Source: Anaerolineae bacterium (GTDB taxonomy: Bacteria > Chloroflexota > Anaerolineae > B4-G1). From it: DNA of 11,982 nucleotides. The position numbers and the translations under genes are program-made. The notes beneath the pieces were generated by a model, which was not told where the DNA came from, did no database searches, and saw nothing but the letters and a program-made list of their open reading frames with translations. The stretch covers positions 1 to 11,982 of the forward strand of contig JADHWW010000064.1 in assembly GCA_016783285.1 (NCBI GenBank). The letters are read 5' to 3'. Shown here piece by piece: positions 1-5,887 of this stretch; position 1 is the first letter of the stretch; every line of letters starts with the position of its first letter.

Positions 1-1726
1 AGCGGCCTCAGCAGCGTGCCGGTGGTGATAGATAACGATTACCCAAGTTCGCAGGTCAGGGTCCCTGAAAGTGGCACGTTCATCCGGGGTACCAGTTATA
101 CCTTCGGCGGCGACGCCAGCGATCCTACCTCGTGGGTCGAACTTATGGAGATGCGGGCACATCGTAGTTCCCCGGCCTACGACAGCGGCTGGCAGGAGGC
201 GACCGGCACCGCGGCCTGGGCCTACACCTGGGACATCCCCGACGACCAGCCCAGCGACGATGGCACCTACACAGTCCAATCCCGTGCCACCGACCCGGTG
301 GACCACGTCGAGACACCCGGCGCGGGCATCACCGTCACTGTGGACAACAACGCGCCCCAGTCCACCGTCACCAGCCTGAGCGATGGCGATGCCATCAGCA
401 TGACCATTCTCTACCGCACCTACGTCCCCGAGGGCGCTACTGAGCCGATCACGGATCCTTACGCCGCTGTCTACACCGTCACCGGCACGAGCGACGATGC
501 CTGGACGATGGCCGCGCCTTACAACGTTGACCGGGTCAGCGGGGTGAACCAATCCACCTTCAGTTACGACGGCGGCGACTGGTTTGCCCTCGTCACCACG
601 AGCACCACCGGCATCAGCACCACCTGGTCTCACCTCTGGCGACTGTCGTTCATGAACTTTGAGGGGGTCTACTGGCTGCGCACCCGCGCCAGCGATCAAA
701 TCGGCAACGTCGAGACACCCGGCGACGGCATCACCGTCACCGTGGACAATACGCCACCGGTCGTAGCGCTCTTTGACACCCTGACCGACGCCGCTGGAGG
801 GCGCTGGAGCATCAGCGGCACCACGACCATCACCGGCACTGCCGTTGACCCGGCATACATGATGCACGAGGGTTATGCCCCTGATTACAATCCTGCGCGT
901 GTGCGCATCGGCGTGGCCGGCGTGGATCGGGTGCAGATACGGGCCAGCCGCTGGCTCACCGAGACGCCATTCGTGGTGCAGGACTGGACCGATGCGGTTG
1001 TGACGCCCACCGTCTCCGGCGGGATGACCGCCACCTACGGTATCGCCTGGACCCCCACCGCCGACGGCGTGCACCTCGTCGAGGTGCGCGGCATAGCCAG
1101 TGCTGGCAACACGGGCAACCTGACGACGACCAATGAGTATTACCTCTATGCCCACGCCGACGCGCTGGGGCTGGACAACGGGTTGGTCGCTGGCGGCCCA
1201 CAGCAGCGGCACGTGGACGCGCAACTGGCAGCCGAGAGAGGGCATCTACACGATCACCGTTCGCGCCACGGACGCGGTGGGCAACCGGGAGACGCCCAGC
1301 GAGCAGGTAATCGTCTACATCACTGCCGGCGGGGATACGGCGGGGCCGCAGATCAGCGCGCCGTCGTTCGACAGCGTCATCACCAGCACTCAGTCGCTCA
1401 GGGTGACGGTTGCCATCAACGACGCACTCACCGGCGGGCACGGCGTGACGACGGCGAGACTCTACTACGACTATACCGCTCCCTACAACGCCTTTCAGGT
1501 TACGGGTACTGGCCCCGGTGGCAACGGCGATGGAGCGTGGCGCTTCATCGTCCCGCCGCAGGGGGAGAGCCACATGGACGACACGCTGTACTTCTTCATC
1601 ACGGCCGAAGATGGAGATGAGACGCCTGCCACGACGACTAACGACAACGAGGGGGGCTACTTCCAGGTACAGATCGTGGCATCGGAGAGCAATATCTACC
1701 TGCCGCTGGTGATGCGGAATCATTAA
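1..1726 (+). CDS. Secreted Ig-like-repeat protein, 3' part, frameshifted
   Basis: The frame is open from the window edge, so the start lies upstream. The protein is built of roughly 120-200-residue beta-rich units, each closing with a version of ETPGxGITVTVDN followed by a Pro-containing linker (near 307-350 and 709-755, degenerate near 1281-1350). Such units resemble bacterial Ig-like or Big domains of extracellular proteins. The first reading frame stays convincing to about 1150 (ending near YLYAHADALG). Sensible sequence then resumes in the next frame (EGIYTITVRATDAVGNRETP) and runs to the TAA at 1724-1726, so a single-base indel sits around 1150-1200. The last residues, IYLPLVMRNH, match a C-terminal tail I recall on many exported Chloroflexota proteins. 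The role is probably cell-surface or secreted, with unknown substrate. The frameshift may be a sequencing error or true decay. The stop is only 12 bases before the next promoter. Confidence 0.7.
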
Positions 1727-1738
1727 GAGTGAGAGTGT

Positions 1739-1767
1739 TTGACCTCTGCCCCGTCTCAATGTACAAT
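1739..1767 (+). promoter_or_regulatory. Sigma70-type promoter of the truncated DUF3842 gene
   Basis: TTGACC (1739-1744) and TACAAT (1762-1767) are separated by exactly 17 bases. The predicted start of transcription is about 1774, just before the ribosome binding site GGAGG (1776-1780). That leaves almost no leader, so translation would begin within about 12 bases of the transcript start. Confidence 0.6.
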
Positions 1768-1785
1768 CGTCTCCCGGAGGTCAAA

Positions 1786-1920
1786 ATGGTCATCGCAGTA
1801 ATTGACGGCATGGGCGGGGGCATCGGGGCACAGATCGTGACCCAACTGCGGCAGGAGTTGCCGCAGATCAGCGCCGCCATCGAGGTTATCCGGCAGGCGC
1901 TGGAGGCCGAGGAGGTTTGA
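1786..1920 (+). pseudogene. DUF3842 family protein with 96-codon internal deletion
   Basis: I choose ATG 1786 because GGAGG at 1776-1780 precedes it by five bases and it aligns with the start of the intact paralogue at 8330. The 44-residue product joins the first 26 residues of the family (IDGMGGGIGAQ glycine-rich loop, three differences from the intact copy) directly to the last 18 (QISAAIEVIRQALE). Residues 27-122 of the 140-residue paralogue are missing, and the frame is kept. The glycine loop and last helix survive but the middle of the fold is gone, so normal function is unlikely. It precedes a cooT, exactly as the intact copy does, so this is a decayed duplicate of that two-gene module. 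The TTGACA -35 box of the next promoter overlaps its stop codon. A retained micro-protein is possible but unsupported. Confidence 0.75.
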
Positions 1921-1945
1921 CATCCCCTGGGGTTTGTGGTATAGT
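1917..1945 (+). promoter_or_regulatory. Strong sigma70-type promoter of cooT copy 1
   Basis: TTGACA (1917-1922, perfect -35) and TATAGT (1940-1945) are spaced by 17 bases. The -35 box overlaps the stop codon of the truncated DUF3842 gene. Transcription would start near 1952, at the first base of a hairpin, giving cooT a leader of about 100 bases. The intact second module has no equivalent promoter between its two genes. Confidence 0.65.
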
Positions 1946-1951
1946 CGCTAT

Positions 1952-2050
1952 CACCGACATGAAGTCGGTGGAAAGCGTATCGTGAAGATCGCCATCGGCC
2001 GGCCTGAAGGCCCGCTACGTGGCGGTTTTTGTTTCCTCTGGAGGTGCGAG
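1952..2050 (+). promoter_or_regulatory. Structured leader of cooT copy 1, possible attenuator
   Basis: The leader opens with a perfect 7-bp hairpin (CACCGAC 1952-1958, loop ATGAA, GTCGGTG 1964-1970). Further on, CGCCAT (1990-1995) can pair with GTGGCG (2019-2024), enclosing a smaller GCC-TGAA-GGC hairpin, and a run of five T follows (2026-2030). This has the shape of an intrinsic terminator placed between promoter and gene. A ribosome binding site GGAGGT follows at 2040-2045. The arrangement suits a metal-responsive attenuator or riboswitch, but I do not recognise a known class. The hairpins could instead be REP-like palindromes, since the TGAAG loop recurs elsewhere in the window. Confidence 0.4.
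1990..2030 (+). terminator. Terminator-like hairpin inside the cooT-1 leader
   Basis: A 6-bp outer stem with one G-U pair (1990-1995 with 2019-2024), a 3-bp middle stem (1996-1998 with 2012-2014) and an inner GCC-TGAA-GGC hairpin (2002-2011) are followed by G and five T. The stem has bulges, so its strength is uncertain. Confidence 0.4.
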
Positions 2051-2263
2051 ATGTGTGAAAGCACTGTCTATCTCAGCGAGGACGGCGAAGAGCAGAAGGT
2101 CATGGAGGACGTGGTACTGGTGCGGCCCGAGGACGATGCCTACCTGCTGGTCAATCTGCTGGGCGAGCAGAAACTGGTGCCGGGGCGCATCGTGAGGATA
2201 GACTTTCTGAAGCATACCCTCCACCTGAGCCGACCGCAGGAGATCTCTACCGTCCAGAGTTAG
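2051..2263 (+). CDS. cooT: CooT family nickel-binding protein, copy 1
   Basis: This 70-residue protein has the compact CooT pattern: an N-terminal MCES with Cys2, then STVYL, a charged turn, VMEDVVLVRPE, a LLGEQKLVPGRI core and an IDFLKHTLHL strand. Cys2 is the nickel ligand known from characterised CooT of carbon monoxide dehydrogenase systems, where the protein helps supply nickel. By eye it is 50/70 identical to the second copy at 8783, and at DNA level the two share a long identical stretch starting near GAAGAGCAGAAGGTC. ATG 2051 is chosen because GGAGGT at 2040-2045 sits just upstream and Cys2 follows. Most divergence is at the C-terminus. It has its own promoter and leader, unlike copy 2, so the two may be expressed under different conditions. 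No CO dehydrogenase gene is in view. Confidence 0.88.
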   Translation: MCESTVYLSEDGEEQKVMEDVVLVRPEDDAYLLVNLLGEQKLVPGRIVRIDFLKHTLHLSRPQEISTVQS

Positions 2264-2310
2264 CCGCGCACATACTGCGTTCTTCACGCCAACAGCACTA
2301 GAGATCATAA

Positions 2311-2366
2311 GGGCCATGAAGGCCGTTTCCGGCTTGAAGCCGGCCGGTCTTCGTGGCTCTTTTTGT
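2311..2366 (+). terminator. Long two-tier terminator hairpin after cooT copy 1
   Basis: A 16-base arm (2311-2326) pairs along its whole length with 2346-2361 using three G-U pairs. Inside lies CCGGC (2330-2334) pairing with GCCGG (2340-2344), and T residues run to 2365. It would end the cooT-1 transcript. The outer 5' arm can also fold on itself as GGCC-ATGAA-GGCC, so two structures compete. Confidence 0.6.
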
Positions 2367-2428
2367 GGTTCTGACCTGCCGGGTTCGTCCGCTCAAGCCG
2401 AGCAGTCATTTCTTGAGACAGGACTTGC

Positions 2429-3241
2429 ATGAGTACTTCAACCGGCTATGTAGCATTGCTGCGCACCAACCGAGGCTTTCGCCTGATGTGGGCTGGTCAG
2501 TTCATCAACCTGCTGGGCGATAGCTTCAACTCGATTGCTACCATCGGCCTGGCCCTGGCGACCACCGGTGGTTCAGGGCTATCGGTCGGTCTGATGTTGG
2601 CCCTGCGCACAGTACCTCGCCTTCTCTTCAGCAATGTCGCTGGCGTGTGGGCCGACCGCTATGACCGCCGCCGCCTGCTCATCATACTCGACCTGCTGCT
2701 GGCGGTTGCCACGCCAGGCTACCTGCTGGTGCGTGAGCCATCGGAGTCGCGCTCGTTCCGGCGCGATCTGGTCGAGGACACACGCTGCCTGCGTGGTCAT
2801 CCCTTCCTGGCCGGGATGATCGCCGTGGACGCGATGTGGACACTGGGCGGCGGCGGGGTGTTCGTGATTCTGGCTATGCTCAATCGGGCGCGATTCGGTG
2901 GCGGGGATGAGACCATGGGACTACTGTACGCGATGGCGGGTCTGGGCGGATTGCTGGCGGCGGCGCTGCGGTCACTCATTGGCCGGCGATGGAAGCTCGA
3001 CTCGTCCGATCTCGACGCAGCCAGCATCATCCGCCAGATGGCGCGCGTGACCGGGCCGGGCGGGACGCTGCTCTCCGTCGAGCCGCTGGGGGTGGGATTC
3101 GACCAGGAGAAGTGGACAAGGCTGTTGACCAAGGCCGGATTTGAGGTGGACGCGGTGAAGAGGTTTTTCGAGACGGAGACCTCACGCGGCGAGACAGAAC
3201 ACCACGCGCTGACCGTCGGCGCGCGACTCGTGAGTACATAG
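2429..3241 (+). pseudogene. Chimeric remnant: MFS transporter pieces fused to methyltransferase tail
   Basis: The frame is open for 270 residues but joins unrelated parts. Residues 1-101 are the start of a major facilitator transporter: the first helices, then the loop motif AGVWADRYDRRR (71-82) that marks the helix 2-3 loop. Residues about 105-187 match a later part of such a transporter (central loop RDLVEDTRCLRGHP, then two helices ending LRSLIGRR), so several middle helices are missing. From about 188 the sequence becomes the C-terminal part of a SAM-dependent methyltransferase (IIRQMARVTGPGGTLLSVEP, LLTKAGFEV). The last MFS helices and the whole SAM-binding N-terminus are absent. Both joins keep frame (near 2729-2741 and 2988-3000). 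Transport or methyl transfer by this product is very unlikely. There is only a weak ribosome binding site (ACAGGA). I infer nested deletions through a former MFS-to-methyltransferase stretch. Confidence 0.65.
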
Positions 3242-3248
3242 AGAGTTC

Positions 3249-3302
3249 GTAGTGACGACTTCAGTCGCTCTCTTCGCTGTGGACGACTAAAGTCGCCACT
3301 AC
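3249..3302. repeat. REP-like inverted repeat, 19-base arms
   Basis: The arms 3249-3267 and 3284-3302 are reverse complements at 17 of 19 positions, with a 16-base centre. Each arm is itself a small palindrome (CGAC-TTCA-GTCG and CGAC-TAAA-GTCG) flanked by a GTAGTG/CACTAC end. This is the layout of REP-like or RAYT-mobilised palindromes, and a similar repeat is in my memory common in Chloroflexota. It lies between the MFS chimera and the Cys/His-rich gene. Confidence 0.65.
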
Positions 3303-3344
3303 AAACAAATCGTCAGTTTCAGTCCGAATAGGAGGAAATCAAAA

Positions 3345-3740
3345 ATGTGTGAAGAATGTGGTTGTGGGCTTGATACGGGTCTCGTCTGCCCCGAGTGCGG
3401 CGGGAGGATGGTGCTCATCAACAATCGGGCCACTTGCCTATCTTGCGGGGCAACCCCTGCGCCGGATGCAGACCCGCCGGAGCAGGAAGAGCACCATCAT
3501 CACACCGGCCACGCGCACGAGGAAACAAAGATCAAGCCTGACGACCTGACCAAACTGCGCGCCCTGCTCCCCCACTGGATCGAGCACAACGAGGAGCACG
3601 CGGCCAGTTTCGAGGGCTGGGCGGCAAAGGCGCGCGTACTGGGACAGGAGGAGACGGCGCAACGGATAGGGGAGGCGGTGGAGCGGATGGCGGCCTGCAA
3701 CCAGGCGCTCGCCGCCGCGCTGGAAGGGCTGAAGAGATAG
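3345..3740 (+). CDS. Cys/His-rich putative nickel-handling protein
   Basis: This 131-residue protein has three parts. Residues 1-35 hold seven Cys: MCEECGCG (2, 5, 7), CPEC (15, 18) and CLSC (31, 34), the last two pairs forming a zinc-ribbon-like set; the opening recalls the metal-binding N-terminus of the hydrogenase nickel chaperone HypB. Residues 41-62 are an acidic, His-rich linker (EEHHHHTGHAHEE). Residues 65-130 are predicted helical, with PHWIEHNEEH placing His77, His81 and His85 one turn apart on one helix face. The N-terminus has no signal, so it should be cytoplasmic. ATG 3345 is preceded by GGAGGA at 3331-3336. I recall a similar helical domain in proteins near nickel/cobalt transporters, but have no search to confirm it. 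Role as a metallochaperone, store or sensor is inference from ligands and neighbours. It looks intact between two broken genes. Confidence 0.7.
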   Translation: MCEECGCGLDTGLVCPECGGRMVLINNRATCLSCGATPAPDADPPEQEEHHHHTGHAHEETKIKPDDLTKLRALLPHWIEHNEEHAASFEGWAAKARVLGQEETAQRIGEAVERMAACNQALAAALEGLKR

Positions 3741-3753
3741 GTGACTATACAAC

Positions 3754-4377
3754 CCTAAGTATGGGATGGCGGTGACCGGCGTCGTGCACCCCGACCGCGT
3801 GCTGACCAACGCGGCGGCCCGTCCTGGCGACCAGATCGTACTGACCAAGCCCATCGGCACGGGGCTAATCGCCACGGCGGTCAAGCGCGGCCTGGCGGAC
3901 GAGGCCACGACGCGGCAGGTCATCGCGCTGATGGCGGCGCTCAACCGGGATGCGGCCGAGGCGATGGTGGAGGTCGGCGTCTCAGCCTGCACCGACGTGA
4001 CCGGCTTCGGACTGCTGGGCCACCTGCGGGAGATGACCGCCGGCGCCGGGGTGGACGCGGTGATCTACGCCGGCCGCGTGCCGGTGCTGGAGGCGGCGCG
4101 CACCTTCGCCGGGGCTGGTCTTGTGCCGGGTGGCACGCGGGACAACCTGGCCTTCGTCGAGCCGCACGTGGACTGGGGCGAGGACATCTCCGAGGTGCAG
4201 AAGATCGTCCTGGCCGATGCGCAGACCTCCGGCGGGCTGCTCATCGCCGTGCCGTCGGAGAGGCTGGAGGCGCTGCTGGTGGCGCTGGCGGAGCGGGGCG
4301 TGGCTGGGGCGGCGCACATCGGCGAGTTCACCGTGCCCGGTCCCGGCCGGATCGCCGTCCGCCGGAGGCGGAATTGA
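3754..4377 (+). pseudogene. selD: Selenide, water dikinase (SelD), 5'-truncated
   Basis: SelD makes selenophosphate from selenide and ATP for selenocysteine and selenouridine synthesis. The sequence from PKYGMAVTGVVHP (3754 on) to the stop is clearly its C-terminal two thirds: LTKPIGTGLIATA, the conserved ACTDVTGFGLLGHLREM, and ADAQTSGGLLIAVP. Full proteins are about 320-350 residues; here only about 207 remain. The N-terminal part, with the catalytic Cys or Sec, its nearby Lys and the metal-binding Asp residues, is gone. The preceding in-frame codons hit a stop at 3742-3744, so the break is sharp, only about a dozen bases after the previous gene. Translation could at best start at ATG 3766, without a clear ribosome binding site. 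The product should be inactive. Confidence 0.8.
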
Positions 4378-4389
4378 CCCTATCCGTTG

Positions 4390-4405
4390 CCGGTTCTTCA
4401 ACCGG
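4390..4405. repeat. Small perfect hairpin CCGGTT-CTTC-AACCGG
   Basis: Six-bp arms with a four-base loop lie just after the selD remnant. No T run follows, so it is not a convincing terminator. The loop is the complement of the GAAG loop seen in other palindromes of the window. The rest of 4378-4517 shows no clear promoter that I can defend. Confidence 0.35.
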
Positions 4406-4517
4406 CCGGACGACTGGCTGCTGGAACGAGTCGAGGAGAGGAGGTGGTGATATTAGACAATAGGTCGGCCTTTTCCACGCGATGTTGAGTAACATTTTTA
4501 TGATAAGGAGAAAAAAG

Positions 4518-5321
4518 ATGAAAAAGTTGTTTCCCACTCTGGTGATCCTCGCCCTCTTCGCCTCGGGCATCCTCGTCGGCTGCGCGCCCGCAGCCGAGCA
4601 GGGAACGCTTCAGTTCAATGCCAACGGCGAGGACTTCGTCCGGCAGGGCTTCGTCTCCAAAGACGGCTGGGCCATCACCTTCGACCACGTGTACATCACC
4701 CTGGCGGACGTCACCGCCTACCAGTCCGATCCCCCCTACGACCCGCACGCAGGCGGCGAGGTCCAGTCCAAGGTCCAGGTTGGCCTGGACGGGGTACATA
4801 CCGTGGACCTGGCGGAGGGCAATGAGGATGCCCCGCCGATCCTCGTGGGCGAGGTGACTGATGTGCCTGTGGGTCACTACAATGCCATCTCCTGGAAGAT
4901 GGCCCGGGCATCCAGCGGCCCCGCCTCGGGCTATTGCCTGGTCGTCGTCGGCACGGCTGAGAAAGACGGTCAGACCGTTAACTTCACCATCAAGGTCGAG
5001 CCGCAATACACGTATACCTGTGGCGAGTACGTCGGCGACGAACGCAAGGGTTTGCTCCAGAAGGACGGCACGGCCGATCTGGAGATGACCTTCCACTTCG
5101 ACCACATCTTCGGCGACGCTGAGACGCCTCTGGACGACGATCTGAACGTTGGCGCTCCGGGCTTCGAGCCTTTTGCTGGCGTCGCGGAGGGTGGCATGCT
5201 GGACGTGGACCTGGCCGGGCTCCAGGCGAACCTCTCCGGAGGGGACTACCAGATGTTGGTGGACATTCTTCCCACCCTGGGTCACGTCGGTGAAGGCCAC
5301 TGTCACAGCGAGACTCATTAA
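4518..5321 (+). CDS. Lipoprotein of unknown family, probable metal-uptake partner
   Basis: ATG 4518 is chosen because AAGGAG at 4505-4510 precedes it and a typical lipoprotein signal follows: MKK, a hydrophobic stretch, and the lipobox LVGC with Cys22. An upstream in-frame ATG at 4482 would put extra charged residues before the signal and lacks a ribosome binding site. The 267-residue protein would be anchored outside the membrane. The mature part is acidic and beta-rich (ITFDHVYITLADVTAYQ, YTYTCGEYVGDER), has only two internal Cys besides the lipid anchor and the tail, and ends in a His/Cys-rich tail, GHVGEGHCHSETH. I do not recognise a named family. Its position directly before nikLMQO and its His-rich end suggest it captures nickel or cobalt for the transporter; this is inference. 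Confidence 0.75.
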   Translation: MKKLFPTLVILALFASGILVGCAPAAEQGTLQFNANGEDFVRQGFVSKDGWAITFDHVYITLADVTAYQSDPPYDPHAGGEVQSKVQVGLDGVHTVDLAEGNEDAPPILVGEVTDVPVGHYNAISWKMARASSGPASGYCLVVVGTAEKDGQTVNFTIKVEPQYTYTCGEYVGDERKGLLQKDGTADLEMTFHFDHIFGDAETPLDDDLNVGAPGFEPFAGVAEGGMLDVDLAGLQANLSGGDYQMLVDILPTLGHVGEGHCHSETH

Positions 5322-5327
5322 CTGCCC

Positions 5328-5388
5328 CCACCTCTCCCCCTAACCCCCTCCTCTCCCCCAATCCTGGGAGAGGGGAGGGGGAAAGAGA
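5328..5388. repeat. C-rich/G-rich inverted repeat between lipoprotein and nikL
   Basis: A pyrimidine half (repeated CCCC-TCTCC blocks, 5328-5361) is followed by AATCC and a purine half (GGGAGAGGGG blocks, 5366-5382) that folds back on it with small bulges. Such blocks are scattered in many Chloroflexota and cyanobacterial genomes as interspersed repeats. With no T run after it, it is a poor terminator, and the two genes may still be co-transcribed. Confidence 0.55.
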
Positions 5389-5413
5389 GAAGAGGGAAAG
5401 GAGATTGTAGAAT

Positions 5414-5887
5414 ATGAAGTGGAAACTTATACTACCGTTCGCTCTGCTTTTCTCCCTGGGTCTGACGATGACGGCGTTTGCCCATGGCGCAAGGATCGAG
5501 TATACTATCAGTATGGCGGTTGAGATTCTCGCTGCCTACGACACCGGTGAACCGATGGCTGGCGGTCAGGTCACGGTCTACGCCCCCGACGACCCGTCCA
5601 TCCCCTGGCTGACCGGGGTATGCGACGAGGAGGGCCGCTTCACCTTCACGCCCGACACCTCCAAGCCGGGGACCTGGGACGTGCAGGTGCGCCAGTCGGG
5701 CCACGGCGATATGGTCCACATTCCCATCGGCGAGGATATGGCCGTCTCGGGTGGCACCGGACATACCACCCTACAGATTGTGCTGATGGGAGCCTGTGTC
5801 GCCTGGGGTTTCGTCGGCACGGCGCTCTTTTTCTCCCGCAAGCCTGCCCTGAGCCTGCCGAAGGGAGGCCCTGATGCACATTCCTGA
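5414..5887 (+). CDS. NikL/CbiL-like accessory protein of nickel/cobalt ECF transporter
   Basis: This 157-residue protein has a cleavable-looking signal (hydrophobic 4-22, TAFA-HG, so the mature chain may begin with His24). A beta-sandwich domain of the carboxypeptidase-regulatory or DUF4198-like type follows at about 28-95 (VEILAAYDTGEPMAGGQVTVYAPDD, GRFTFTPDTSKPGTWDV). His-containing segments follow (SGHGDMVHIPIG), then a transmembrane helix at about 119-140. Small one-helix proteins of this design accompany NikM/CbiM in nickel transporters (NikL, NikK, CbiL) and are needed for uptake in some of them. ATG 5414 has AAAGGAGA at 5397-5404. It overlaps nikM by 14 bases, so the two are translationally coupled. 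Residues 144-152 (PALSLPKGG) are encoded by an interspersed repeat, so the native C-terminus has been altered. Confidence 0.75.
   Translation: MKWKLILPFALLFSLGLTMTAFAHGARIEYTISMAVEILAAYDTGEPMAGGQVTVYAPDDPSIPWLTGVCDEEGRFTFTPDTSKPGTWDVQVRQSGHGDMVHIPIGEDMAVSGGTGHTTLQIVLMGACVAWGFVGTALFFSRKPALSLPKGGPDAHS
5842..5865. repeat. 24-base interspersed repeat inside nikL 3' end
   Basis: A 24-base word beginning GCCTGCCCTGAG and ending GCCGAAGGG recurs with one mismatch, on the opposite strand, at 10122-10145 in the histidine kinase. Its ends form an imperfect inverted repeat (GCCTGCCCT against AAGGGAGGC). It is read in frame as ALSLPKG. Confidence 0.65.

Noticed and set aside
956..1759. Long open frame on the minus strand across the surface protein gene
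   Set aside because: Arg-rich, low-quality translation with no domain; it mirrors the codon bias of the + strand gene. The same applies to the long minus frames at 4398-5318, 7404-8156 and 10135-11244.
1952..2030. NiCo (czcD) riboswitch in the cooT-1 leader
   Set aside because: I cannot see the four-way junction and conserved G positions of that class; only a generic attenuator is supported.
4482..4495. ATGTT-GAGT-AACAT as a NikR or ArsR-type operator before the nickel operon
   Set aside because: Arms are only five bases and do not match the NikR operator pattern (GTATGA, 16-base gap, TCATAC); too weak to call.
4482..4517. Upstream in-frame ATG for the lipoprotein
   Set aside because: No ribosome binding site there, and the lipoprotein signal starts properly at 4518 behind AAGGAG.
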